DNA of 49,476 nucleotides from MED-G116 sp038147495 (GTDB lineage: Bacteria; Pseudomonadota; Alphaproteobacteria; Puniceispirillales; Puniceispirillaceae). The notes beneath the pieces were generated by a model. That model saw only the letters and a program-made list of their open reading frames with translations. It was not told the origin of the DNA and ran no database searches. Position numbers and translations under genes: made by a program. Location: NCBI GenBank assembly GCA_038147495.1, contig JAYQTT010000018.1, positions 1-49,476 of the forward strand, read 5' to 3'. This document shows positions 27,200-35,080 of this stretch, one piece after another; position 1 is the stretch's first letter, and the number at the start of each line of letters is the position of its first letter.

Positions 27200-27988
27200 G
27201 CGCCCTTTGCCCGGACCGGCAACCGATACATTTGCCAGCCGGGCCATGTCCCACGCCAGCGCAGAATTGCTGGAGATCACCGGAATGCCGAGTGTCTGCT
27301 CGGTAGACTCGATGATTGACGCGCATTTCAGCGATGTGCAGGATACAAAAATTGCATCAAGCATGCCGTTGGCGCTGTTTGCCAGCCGGTCAAGAGCGGC
27401 GCTGATTGATGCTGGTGAAATCCGGCCAACGACCGAATCCTGGCCTTCACCAAAGGTTGCTGCTGCCGCAACAGGAAAGCCTGCGGCGTCAAAATCAGCG
27501 CACATTTTTTGCGAAATTTCCGATATGTAGGGTGCAAGATAGCCGATGCGCTTTGCTCCCAGATGCGTCAGAGCGCGTTTTGCCGCGGTGATCGGCGTGG
27601 TGACATGTGGCACGTCAATATGCGCGGTGATCAGGTCGCGCACCCGGTCCTCGCCGATGAGCAAAGAGGCCGAGGTACAGCCGTAGCCAATGACATCGAA
27701 CTGATGGCCAGTCGGAAACAGCGCCAGAGACGCCGCAAAATGGCCTTCCATGCGTTGTAGATTTTCCGCTGTTACCTCGTCATCACAGGGGATCCGGCTG
27801 TGTAGCAAAGACAGGCCGCCCTTTTGCACGCCTTTGGCTGCATGGCTGAAGAAAAAGCGAAGCTCGTCCTCGATTGTCAGATCAGTCTCCAATGTGACCA
27901 GACCAAGCTGGGCGGCACGGGTTGCTGGCTCAATGACCTTGAAATCATAGAATTGAAATTCAGGGGTGCGGGTTGTGACGTCATCCAT
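27182..27988 (-). CDS. Asp/Glu racemase-fold protein, EutA / maleate isomerase-like
   Basis: A 268-residue protein of the Asp/Glu/hydantoin racemase superfamily. Two catalytic-type cysteines are visible: Cys104 in VIGYGCTSASLLIG and Cys217 in IFVSCTSLKC. TPITAAKRALTHLGAKRIGYLAPY is the usual linking helix-strand. The arrangement resembles maleate cis-trans isomerase, arylmalonate decarboxylase and EutA of ectoine catabolism. It is the last gene of a four-gene operon (PhyH, DpaL-like, M24, this gene), 23 bases after the M24 stop. Its place beside a PLP ammonia-lyase mirrors the EutA-EutB pairing, but the substrate is unknown. Confidence 0.75.
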   Translation of the reverse strand: MDDVTTRTPEFQFYDFKVIEPATRAAQLGLVTLETDLTIEDELRFFFSHAAKGVQKGGLSLLHSRIPCDDEVTAENLQRMEGHFAASLALFPTGHQFDVIGYGCTSASLLIGEDRVRDLITAHIDVPHVTTPITAAKRALTHLGAKRIGYLAPYISEISQKMCADFDAAGFPVAAAATFGEGQDSVVGRISPASISAALDRLANSANGMLDAIFVSCTSLKCASIIESTEQTLGIPVISSNSALAWDMARLANVSVAGPGKGRLFQKD

Positions 27989-28011
27989 GCCGGTCTCTCC
28001 TGTACTCGTCT

Positions 28012-29196
28012 TCAGCCGATGATTGGCAGGTCACGCGGGGCGCGATCTGTCATCAATTCTACACCTGTTTCGGTGATCAGTATATTCTCTTCGGCAACCA
28101 TCAAAAATCCACCTTCATAGATGATCGATGGTTCAAGCGTCAGCGTCATATTGGCGCTTATCTCTGTATCGTCCCACGCGGTATGCGAGGGTGGCTCGGT
28201 GAGTTGAATGCCCATGCCATGACCATAACGGCCAACATCATCACCGCCGCCGTCACTGTCCCCGTCCGGGCGCAAGACCGCATCCATGGCGTGATAGAGG
28301 TCGCGTGCGGTGATGCCGGGCCGGGCAATTGCCAACGCGGCCTCGGTGGCATCATAGAGTGTCTGATGCGCCGCCTGTGCCGCATCGCTGGCGTGCCCCA
28401 TGGCAAAATTCCGGTCAAAATCTGAAAAATAGCCGTCCCAGACGCTGCCGGTATCCAGCATAAATACATCACCAATAGCCAATGGCCGGTCAGAAGGCGG
28501 CGCGATAATATCAAAGTAACCGCCCGGACCTGCAGAGCCGACAAGATAACTGACGTCATCGACCCCGGCTTCCAATGCCCTTGCCTTGAATTGCCGGAAC
28601 AGGCCGGATAGCGGTAGACCCGCATGGACCCAATCCGGAACACTGGCAAAGACGTTTGAGACAAGCTGACAAACGTGGCGTGTCTTGGCGATCTCGGCCG
28701 GTGACTTTACCATGCGGATATGCTGGATTTCTGCGGTAATGTCGGTGAATTCGATATCGGTGAGCATCTGTTGCAGACCAAGGATATCGGCAAGCGGTAC
28801 GCGAAGTGCGGTTTCCCGTCCCATCGGCACACCAAGACGTCCTTTTTGCATGATCTCGCGGATGGTTGTGGCAAGCAGGCTTACGCCGTCATCGCTGGCC
28901 GCGGGTGATGCCCAACTGCGGATATCATCAACATAGCAATCACGCATCAACGGCACGCCAATTGTCGGGATCACCGCAACCGGCTTTCCGGTTGGTGGCA
29001 GGATAACAAACCACGGGCGGGTCGGGCTTTGCCAGAATTGGGTCATGAAGCCGGTGAAATACCGGATTTCAGACTCCGAGGCGAACAGCATCGCGCCAAG
29101 ATCATGCTTTTGCATAACCGCTTGGGCAGCGGCGCAACGGGCGGCAAATTCAGCCTCACTGAAGCCGCGCGATGGCGGTGTGCTGGCCGTGATCAT
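28012..29196 (-). CDS. M24-family metallohydrolase (Xaa-Pro dipeptidase-like), intact metal site
   Basis: A 394-residue pita-bread protein with an N-terminal creatinase/prolidase domain (residues 15-160) and a C-terminal M24 catalytic domain. All five expected metal ligands are visible: Asp248 and Asp259 in FMLDTGSVWDGYFSDFDR, His326 in YGHGMGIQL, Glu355 in LTLEPSI and Glu369 in VAEENILIT. It is therefore a probable Mn/Co/Zn-dependent C-N hydrolase. The start overlaps the stop of the DpaL-like gene (ATGA), indicating coupling. Context suggests a small amino-acid derivative or cyclic amide substrate rather than a general dipeptide. Confidence 0.8.
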   Translation of the reverse strand: MITASTPPSRGFSEAEFAARCAAAQAVMQKHDLGAMLFASESEIRYFTGFMTQFWQSPTRPWFVILPPTGKPVAVIPTIGVPLMRDCYVDDIRSWASPAASDDGVSLLATTIREIMQKGRLGVPMGRETALRVPLADILGLQQMLTDIEFTDITAEIQHIRMVKSPAEIAKTRHVCQLVSNVFASVPDWVHAGLPLSGLFRQFKARALEAGVDDVSYLVGSAGPGGYFDIIAPPSDRPLAIGDVFMLDTGSVWDGYFSDFDRNFAMGHASDAAQAAHQTLYDATEAALAIARPGITARDLYHAMDAVLRPDGDSDGGGDDVGRYGHGMGIQLTEPPSHTAWDDTEISANMTLTLEPSIIYEGGFLMVAEENILITETGVELMTDRAPRDLPIIG

Positions 29197-30359
29197 GCTG
29201 CCTCTCCATCGATAATACGCTGATAGAGATCGGGGTCGGTTGCCCCTTCGGTGCCGATCAGCAAGACCACCGAATTTTCATCAAACCCCAGCTGCTGCCA
29301 TTTCGCCGGGTCGCGATGCGCTTGCAGAAGCCCGGCAAGTCCCGAGGTGGAGCATTCGCCCGCCTCGATTGAGGGATTGTGTTGATGGAACCAGCGCATC
29401 AAGGGGGCAACGGCCTTATCACTGATCATCATGCAATGGCTCAGCGTTGGTTGCAGGATTTCCCACGCCAGAATGGATACCTCGCCGCAGGAAAGTCCGG
29501 CCATCAGCGTTTCCTCGGTGATGTCGAACAAGGTCGGTTTTTCCGCTTCAATCGATACCGCAAAACAGGGTGACATCACCGATTCCACCGAGATGAGATT
29601 GCAAAGGTTTTCTTCCATATGCGCCCATAATGGTGCCGCCACGCCAGCCGCAAGCCCGCCAACGCCAACAGGCAGAAAGGCGTGGGTCAATCTGGTATCG
29701 CCAAGTTGATCAACGATCTCTTTGCCCATCACCGTATATCCGGCCATGATGCTGCGCGGCACATCGACATACCCTTCCCATGAGGTGTCAGAGACGATGT
29801 GCCAGCCATTTGCCTCCGCTTCTTCCTTGCAGACGGCAAGTGACAATTCATAATTGCCCTCAACCCTGATCACATCGGCACCAAAGGCCTTCATTGCGTC
29901 CTCGCGGGCTTTGCTGACATGCTGGTGGATATAGATTTTGGCGCGGCAACCGGCAAGCTGTGCGCCCCAGGCAACCGAGCGTCCGTGATTGCCATCGGTG
30001 GCGGTGGCAACAGTCAATGCGCTTACATCGCCACCTTTGGCACTCTCCTGTTTTGCCAGATCGGCCACTGCATAAGCACCGCCAAGCGCTTTGAAAGCAC
30101 CAAGCCCCATGCGGCTTGATTCATCCTTGTAGACGACCCGGGCAACACCGCAATGTTTGGCGATTTCCGGCAAATCATGAAGCGGGGTCGGCGCATAGCC
30201 CGGCCAGTTGCTGATGGTCTCGAGCGCACGCTGCATATTCTCGCGGTTCAACAGATGGGCAGCATCGGGAAAGGGTAGGTGGCGATGCGCCTTGTTGGTA
30301 ATGATTTTGGCGTCTGTCGTAGCGGCGGCTGCGGCTTCGATATGAGGGTTTGCAGTCAT
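29193..30359 (-). CDS. dpaL: Diaminopropionate ammonia-lyase family PLP enzyme
   Basis: A 388-residue fold-type II PLP enzyme clearly of the DpaL/YgeX family. The PLP lysine is Lys90 in GLGAFKALGGAYAV. Both aspartates implicated in handling D- and L-substrates are present: Asp122 in TATDGNHGRSVAW and Asp191 in VSDTSWEGY. GVGGLAAGV and GECSTSGLAG bind the cofactor phosphate and ring. The family converts 2,3-diaminopropionate to pyruvate and two ammonia. The start overlaps the PhyH stop (TAATG) and its stop overlaps the M24 start, so three genes are translationally coupled. Threonine or serine dehydratase activity is the alternative. Confidence 0.82.
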   Translation of the reverse strand: MTANPHIEAAAAATTDAKIITNKAHRHLPFPDAAHLLNRENMQRALETISNWPGYAPTPLHDLPEIAKHCGVARVVYKDESSRMGLGAFKALGGAYAVADLAKQESAKGGDVSALTVATATDGNHGRSVAWGAQLAGCRAKIYIHQHVSKAREDAMKAFGADVIRVEGNYELSLAVCKEEAEANGWHIVSDTSWEGYVDVPRSIMAGYTVMGKEIVDQLGDTRLTHAFLPVGVGGLAAGVAAPLWAHMEENLCNLISVESVMSPCFAVSIEAEKPTLFDITEETLMAGLSCGEVSILAWEILQPTLSHCMMISDKAVAPLMRWFHQHNPSIEAGECSTSGLAGLLQAHRDPAKWQQLGFDENSVVLLIGTEGATDPDLYQRIIDGEAA

Positions 30360-31189
30360 TAATATTTGCCTCTCTTTTCAGCGCCGGCATAAAGGATTTT
30401 TGCCAGTTCTTCATTTGCGGTGTGGCGAAGTGCGACCGCGTCAGGGGCCATCACCTCATCAGGGCGTGGTGCAATCGGGAAATGTTTGTAATCATCGACT
30501 CCGCGTGCCAGTTGCGCCCAGTAGGTGCCAATCTCGGCCTTTACATCAGGGGCGATGAAACATTGCATGGCAAAGCCAAGGCGGCGACGCTTGCTCAAAT
30601 TCGGGCCGGAACCATGCACAATGCGCGGGTGGTGCAATGACAATTGCCCGGCCTTCATCTCAATCGGCACGGCGCTGGCCTCATCGATATCGGGGACGGT
30701 CTGACCGCGTGTTAAAAGATTGTCTTCGTCAAATGTATCGACATGCGGGCGCAACGGTGCCTTATGCGATCCGGGGATCATCTGCATGCAGCCATTTTCC
30801 AGCGATACATCGCACAGCCCAAGCCAGCCAGTCACCCAATTATGCGGCTCCAGCCCGGCGTAGCGGGCGTCCTGATGCCAGCTGACAAAGCCGCTTGTTT
30901 CCGGGTCTTTGATAAATAATGTGGTGCCGATCACCATAATGTTCGGGCCAATCAAATCTTCCACCGCATCCAGAATGCGCGGATCATGGGTGATCCGGTC
31001 CAACACCGGCAGCACATAATGCGCATTGTTGCGTCCGGCATTATCCAGCGCGTCCGGATAGCGTTCTTCGGCATCATTAAGTTCGGCAACAAAGCCCGCA
31101 ACTTCGTCTTCGGAGAACACGTCAATCTGATGCACAAAGCCGTTTTCCTCGTAGAAAGCGACTTGCTCGTCGGTGAGTTTTTTTGGCAT
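30359..31189 (-). CDS. Phytanoyl-CoA dioxygenase (PhyH) family oxygenase
   Basis: A 276-residue Fe(II)/2-oxoglutarate-type oxygenase of the PhyH superfamily. The iron ligands are His105 and Asp107 in FVSWHQDARYAG and the distal His192 in IVHGSGPNLSK. The nearby arginines of RRRLGFA would hold the 2-oxoglutarate carboxylate. The ectoine-hydroxylase signature of EctD is not present. ATG at 31189 follows AAAGGT; an upstream extension is not family-like. It is the first gene of the operon with the ammonia-lyase, M24 and EutA-like genes, so it may hydroxylate or demethylate the compound they degrade. Confidence 0.82.
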   Translation of the reverse strand: MPKKLTDEQVAFYEENGFVHQIDVFSEDEVAGFVAELNDAEERYPDALDNAGRNNAHYVLPVLDRITHDPRILDAVEDLIGPNIMVIGTTLFIKDPETSGFVSWHQDARYAGLEPHNWVTGWLGLCDVSLENGCMQMIPGSHKAPLRPHVDTFDEDNLLTRGQTVPDIDEASAVPIEMKAGQLSLHHPRIVHGSGPNLSKRRRLGFAMQCFIAPDVKAEIGTYWAQLARGVDDYKHFPIAPRPDEVMAPDAVALRHTANEELAKILYAGAEKRGKY

Positions 31190-31241
31190 CGGCTTTACCT
31201 TTAAACGATCGCTGTGCCCCGGGCATTGTAGCCGGAACATT

Positions 31242-31261
31242 TGGCGCATGATCATGTGCCA
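31242..31261. promoter_or_regulatory. 20-bp near-perfect palindrome, candidate operator
   Basis: TGGCGCATGATCATGTGCCA is an inverted repeat with nine of ten pairs complementary. It lies in the 220-base divergent region between the PhyH operon (starting 53 bases away, minus strand) and the ureohydrolase gene (plus strand). The size and symmetry fit the binding site of a dimeric regulator able to control both directions. No regulator gene is in the vicinity. Confidence 0.55.
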
Positions 31262-31280
31262 GCTCATGGCTTAAATCAAA

Positions 31281-31295
31281 GCAAAAAACGTTTGC
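31281..31295. promoter_or_regulatory. Second small inverted repeat in the divergent region
   Basis: GCAAA-AAACG-TTTGC forms a 5-bp inverted repeat and contains the 8-base palindrome AAACGTTT, reminiscent of LacI-family half-site cores. It is 20 bases from the 20-bp palindrome. It may be an operator for the ureohydrolase gene, or chance. Confidence 0.3.
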
Positions 31296-31409
31296 TGGCG
31301 AGTTAATTTTTCGACTAGCGTTAGCGGATTGCGGCGGTGACAAAGCCAGCCAGAGGCAGGCCGGTATAATCACGTTTCTGGTGGTGCGTCTGAAGGAAAG
31401 GGCAGGGTG

Positions 31410-32369
31410 ATGAGCAAGCATGGATATGAGTCGGGGCGGTTAAACCTGCCTTTCGTGGGGTTGTGCAGTTTCGGCAAATTTCCCTATCAGCCGGATTGGA
31501 GCGCGATTGACGCCGATTTTGCCATTCTTGGTGCGCCATTCGATTTCGGAACCCAGTTCCGCGCCGGTGCCAGATTTGGCCCGCGCGGCATTCGCGAGGC
31601 GTCGACCCTGTTCTCATTCGGCCATGCCGGTGCCTATGACCATGAGGATGACGTCACCTATCTGGAAGCGGACAAGGTTCGGATTGTTGACATCGGTGAT
31701 GCCGATATTGTGCATACCGACACGATCAAGAGCCATGCCAATATCGAAGCTGGCGTGCGGGCCATTCTGTCCGCCGGAGCCGTGCCAGTGGTTCTTGGCG
31801 GTGATCATTCGGTCAACATTCCCTGCATCAACGCCTTTTCTGATGAGGCGCCCATTCACCTTGTTCAGATTGACGCGCATCTTGACTTTGTTGACGAACG
31901 GCATGGCGTGAAATACGGGCATGGCAACCCGATGCGCCGCGCCGCCGAAAAGCCCTATGTCACAGGTCTGTCGCAGATTGGCATCCGCAACGTATCCTCA
32001 ACCGCCAAAGATGGTTATGAGGACGCCCGGCGCATGGGATCCGACATTCAGTCTGTGCGCCAGTTCCGCGCGCTCGGCCCTGACGGCATGCTGGAGCGGA
32101 TTCCAGCTGGCGCGCGCTATTATGTGACGATCGATATTGACGGGTTTGATCCCTCTATCGCCGCCGGTACCGGCACCCCGTCACATGGTGGCTTTTATTA
32201 TTACGAAATTCTTGAGTTTCTCGATGGGCTGACAAAGCGCGGCGATATTGTTGGTCTTGATCTGGTCGAGGTGGCGCCCGATTATGATTTGTCGGGAAGC
32301 ACCACGACACTCGCGGCACAATTATTGCTCAACGTCATTGGCCGGATACATCATAACCGCAAGCCGTAA
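31410..32369 (+). CDS. speB: Agmatinase/arginase-family ureohydrolase
   Basis: A 319-residue ureohydrolase. The dimanganese ligands are visible in LGGDHSV (His133), IDAHLDF (Asp155, His157, Asp159) and TIDIDGFDPSIAAGTGTP (Asp242, Asp244). FDFGTQFRAGARFGPRGIRE and HGNPMRRA are agmatinase-type. It cleaves a guanidino compound to an amine plus urea. Agmatine, guanidinobutyrate, guanidinopropionate and related acids are all possible, and context with creatinase makes a guanidino acid attractive. The ATG at 31410 is preferred over the overlapping GTG at 31407. It is divergent from the PhyH operon and followed by a DoeA-like M24 gene. Confidence 0.85.
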   Translation: MSKHGYESGRLNLPFVGLCSFGKFPYQPDWSAIDADFAILGAPFDFGTQFRAGARFGPRGIREASTLFSFGHAGAYDHEDDVTYLEADKVRIVDIGDADIVHTDTIKSHANIEAGVRAILSAGAVPVVLGGDHSVNIPCINAFSDEAPIHLVQIDAHLDFVDERHGVKYGHGNPMRRAAEKPYVTGLSQIGIRNVSSTAKDGYEDARRMGSDIQSVRQFRALGPDGMLERIPAGARYYVTIDIDGFDPSIAAGTGTPSHGGFYYYEILEFLDGLTKRGDIVGLDLVEVAPDYDLSGSTTTLAAQLLLNVIGRIHHNRKP

Positions 32370-32430
32370 TCGCATCTCACGCAACCTCACCCGTGTTTCA
32401 AACATCATCACTTTTAAGAAGGTAACTTTC

Positions 32431-33582
32431 ATGGCCCTCCATTTCACCGAAGAAGAATTCGCCGCCCGCAAGTCGCGCCTGACAGCGCTTATGACCGAAG
32501 ACGGTCTTGATGCGTTGCTGATGTTCCGGCAGGAATCGATGTATTGGCTGACCGGCTATGACACATTCGGTTTCGTGTTTTTCCAGACGCTGGTGCTGAC
32601 CGCCGATGGCCGTGTGGTGCTGATGACGCGGGCGCCGGATTTGCGGCAGGCGCAGAACACTTCGAACATTGGTGATATCCGCATCTGGGTTGACCGTGAC
32701 GGCGCCAGCCCGGCGGATGATCTTTGCGCGATCCTTGACGAGCTTGGCTTGAAAGGCGGCAAGCTTGGCGTTGAATATGAGGCCTATGGCCTGACCGGGC
32801 GCAACGCGATGCGCCTGAATGCGGCCCTTGACGGCTTTGCCACACCGGTTGATGCATCGGAACTTGTCTCGCGCCTGCGTCTGGTCAAGTCACCGGCAGA
32901 AATCGCCTATACCCGCCGTGCCGCCGCGCTTGCTGATGACGCGCTGGATGCGGCGCATGCGCTGGTTGGGCCGGGCGCCGATGAAGGCGAGATACTGGCG
33001 GCGATGCAGGGCGCCATCTTTGCCGGTGGCGGCGATTATTCGGGAAATGAATTCATCATCGGTTCGGGGCCGGATGCGCTGTTGTGCCGGTATAAATCCG
33101 GACGGCGCAAGCTTGATGCCGAAGACCAGCTGACTCTCGAATGGGCCGGGGTCTACCGGCATTATCACGCGGCGATGATGCGCACCATTCCGGTTGGCCG
33201 GGCGTTGCCGGAACATGTGGCGATGCATGCCGCCTGTGTTGAGGCGCTTGAGGCATGCCACGCCGCATACCGCCCGGGCAATCTGGTGGGTGATGTGTTT
33301 GATGCCTATGCAAGGGTGATGGATGACCGCGGCTACAACCATGCAAGATTGAACGCCACCGGCTATTCGATGGGCACGACCTTTGCGCCGAACTGGATGG
33401 ATTGGCCGATGTTCTATCACGGCAATCCGGTGGTGCTGGAAGAGGGCATGGTGTTTTTCATGCATATGATCCTGATGGACAGCGAGACCGGCGTGGCGAT
33501 GAATCTTGGCGAGAGCTTTGTCATGGAAAATGGCGCCGGTACGCGGCTCAGCCGCTCCGCCCGCGACCTCGTGGTGGGGTAG
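32431..33582 (+). CDS. M24-fold hydrolase with degenerate metal site, ectoine hydrolase (DoeA/EutD)-like
   Basis: A 383-residue pita-bread protein. The prolidase metal ligands are replaced: the DxG...D pair reads TLEWAGVYRHYHAAMMRT (Glu237, His246), the usual GHGIG is GYSMG (no histidine, near 311), and the EP position is VFFMHMILMD. Only Glu361 in NLGESFVM is retained. The same pattern, including the glutamate in E-x-A-G-x-Y-x-x-Y-H, is seen in ectoine hydrolase DoeA/EutD, where that glutamate is reported to be catalytic without metal. It probably opens a C-N bond in a cyclic or amidine-like substrate. AAGAAGG supports the ATG at 32431. It follows speB by 61 bases. Confidence 0.72.
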   Translation: MALHFTEEEFAARKSRLTALMTEDGLDALLMFRQESMYWLTGYDTFGFVFFQTLVLTADGRVVLMTRAPDLRQAQNTSNIGDIRIWVDRDGASPADDLCAILDELGLKGGKLGVEYEAYGLTGRNAMRLNAALDGFATPVDASELVSRLRLVKSPAEIAYTRRAAALADDALDAAHALVGPGADEGEILAAMQGAIFAGGGDYSGNEFIIGSGPDALLCRYKSGRRKLDAEDQLTLEWAGVYRHYHAAMMRTIPVGRALPEHVAMHAACVEALEACHAAYRPGNLVGDVFDAYARVMDDRGYNHARLNATGYSMGTTFAPNWMDWPMFYHGNPVVLEEGMVFFMHMILMDSETGVAMNLGESFVMENGAGTRLSRSARDLVVG

Positions 33583-33592
33583 GTAAAACCCG

Positions 33593-33638
33593 AACAAGAA
33601 AAACCCGGGTTGGTGGACCAGCCCGGGTTTTTCTTGTT
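33593..33638. terminator. Bidirectional rho-independent terminator
   Basis: AACAAGAAAAACCCGGG (33593-33609) is perfectly complementary to CCCGGGTTTTTCTTGTT (33622-33638). The spacer can pair further (TTGGT with ACCAG, one wobble), giving a stem of about 22 bp. A-tract and T-tract flank the GC core on both strands, so it can stop transcription from the DoeA-like gene on the plus strand and from creatinase on the minus strand. Confidence 0.92.
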
Positions 33639-33655
33639 TTGACTGAGGGCCCGGT

Positions 33656-34873
33656 CTAGCGGCCGACAATCATTTCATCTGTGCCAAACGGGAATTTGGT
33701 GATGTTCTCGTTGCCGTCTTCGGTGATGATCAGGATGTCATGCTCGCGATAACCACCGGCGCCTGACTGCCCCTCGGGGATCATGATCATCGGCTCCATC
33801 GACACGACCATTCCCGGTTCCAGAACGGTGTCGATATCCTCGCGAAGCTCAACAGATGCCTCACGCCCGTAATAGTGGCACAGAACGCCAAAGGAATGGC
33901 CATAGCCGAATGAGCGGTATTTCAGCAAATCCCACTCGGCGTACATCTGGTTCAATTCCTTGGCAATGTCGCTGCATTTCGCACCGGGCTTGAGCAATTC
34001 CATGCCCTTGACATGCACGGCGCAATTCTTCTGCCACAGATCATTATGCGCGTTCGACACAGAGCCGCAGAACAGGGTGCGCTCAAGCGCGGTGTAATAG
34101 CCAAAAATCATCGGGAAGGTGTTCAATGACAGAATGTCGCCTTCTTCGATGAGCTTGTTGGTCACCGGATTGTGCGCGCCATCGGTGTTGATACCGGACT
34201 GGAACCATGTCCATGTGTCCATCAGTTCGACAAAGGGGAAGGAATTGGCAATCTCGCGGACCATTGCGTTGGTTGAGGCAATCGCCACTTCATGCTCGGG
34301 CACGCCAGCCTTGACCGCCGCCATCACCGCACGGCCACCAACGGCGCAGATATCAGCGCCTTTGCGGATCAGCACATGCTCTTCGGCGCTCTTAATCGTA
34401 CGAAGCTGCATCGCCGAGGCAGCGCAATCAACAAGCTCTACATCGGGGAAATGCTGTTCAAGCAGCGTTTTCAGATCAAGGCTGACCTCATCAAATTCGA
34501 CACCAAGCCGCTTCACGCCAACAAGCAAATCCTTGATCGCGGTGAAATAGCTGTCACGCCGCCAGTCTGTATAGGTGATGTTGTCGCCGACCGAACGCCG
34601 CCAGGGCTGGCCACCATCGATCGCCGCCGAGATTGTGGTGACACCATCGCCATTCAGGACCGCGCCATAACGCCGGCCAAACTTGCAATACACAAAGCCC
34701 GAAAAGTAACAGACGTTATGATATGAGGTGAACAGACAGGCATCGATATTGTCTCTGTCCATGATCGCCTGCATCGCATCGCGGCGCCGGGCCATTTCGC
34801 CGTCAGAAAAAGGGGAAAAGCTCTTCTCGCCATTGTGCCAGCGAGTGACGTGAATCATTTGATCGTCAGCCAT
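33656..34873 (-). CDS. Creatinase (creatine amidinohydrolase)
   Basis: A 405-residue protein extremely similar in sequence to Pseudomonas creatinase as remembered: FTSYHNVCYFSGFVYCKFGR, DGGQPWRRSVG, LMDTWTWFQSGINTDGAHNP and FGYGHSFG are nearly verbatim. The catalytic His234 (NTDGAHNP), Glu264 (TALERTLF) and Glu360 (VVSMEPMI) are present. The enzyme hydrolyses creatine to sarcosine and urea without metal and acts as a cytoplasmic dimer. The start at 34873 is preceded by TGGAG; an in-frame extension to 34936 is unlikely. It is divergent from the potADBC importer. No sarcosine oxidase or urease gene lies in the window. Confidence 0.92.
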   Translation of the reverse strand: MADDQMIHVTRWHNGEKSFSPFSDGEMARRRDAMQAIMDRDNIDACLFTSYHNVCYFSGFVYCKFGRRYGAVLNGDGVTTISAAIDGGQPWRRSVGDNITYTDWRRDSYFTAIKDLLVGVKRLGVEFDEVSLDLKTLLEQHFPDVELVDCAASAMQLRTIKSAEEHVLIRKGADICAVGGRAVMAAVKAGVPEHEVAIASTNAMVREIANSFPFVELMDTWTWFQSGINTDGAHNPVTNKLIEEGDILSLNTFPMIFGYYTALERTLFCGSVSNAHNDLWQKNCAVHVKGMELLKPGAKCSDIAKELNQMYAEWDLLKYRSFGYGHSFGVLCHYYGREASVELREDIDTVLEPGMVVSMEPMIMIPEGQSGAGGYREHDILIITEDGNENITKFPFGTDEMIVGR

Positions 34874-34913
34874 GATAAATACTCCAGATTTCGATACGGC
34901 CCGATTAGCCATT

Positions 34914-34930
34914 TTGACAGCATCGGTCAA
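34914..34930. promoter_or_regulatory. Inverted repeat TTGAC-N7-GTCAA between creatinase and potA
   Basis: TTGACAGCATCGGTCAA is a 5-7-5 inverted repeat in the divergent region, 41 bases from the creatinase start. TTGACA could also serve as a -35 element for the importer, but no good -10 was found at the right distance. It is an operator candidate only. Confidence 0.3.
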
Positions 34931-35080
34931 TATCAAATGGCATTGATTGAGGGGGTGGTTTCATTGTGCGTCCGACACAGTGTGTTTTCCTGTGGTTTAT
35001 GGGGTTTCGGCTCTTGCCAAGCAACGCGATGGCGTGCTTGTATTCCACAACATGTTTTCACGATGACTATGGTGCAATAA

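Noticed and set aside
30359..31189. Ectoine hydroxylase EctD
   Set aside because: It is PhyH-family, but the EctD signature around the first iron histidine is absent and no ectABC genes are nearby.
34119..34726. Plus-strand reading frames of about 140 codons inside creatinase
   Set aside because: They are shadows of a gene with clear catalytic residues on the minus strand.
33656..34873. DMSP lyase DddP as identity of the M24-fold gene
   Set aside because: The sequence carries the creatinase-specific FTSYHN, DGGQPWRR and INTDGAHNP segments and lacks DddP landmarks.
35018..35040. Leader hairpin before potA as a riboswitch
   Set aside because: A bulged nine-pair stem is present, but nothing in it resembles a known riboswitch and it is too small to argue for one.
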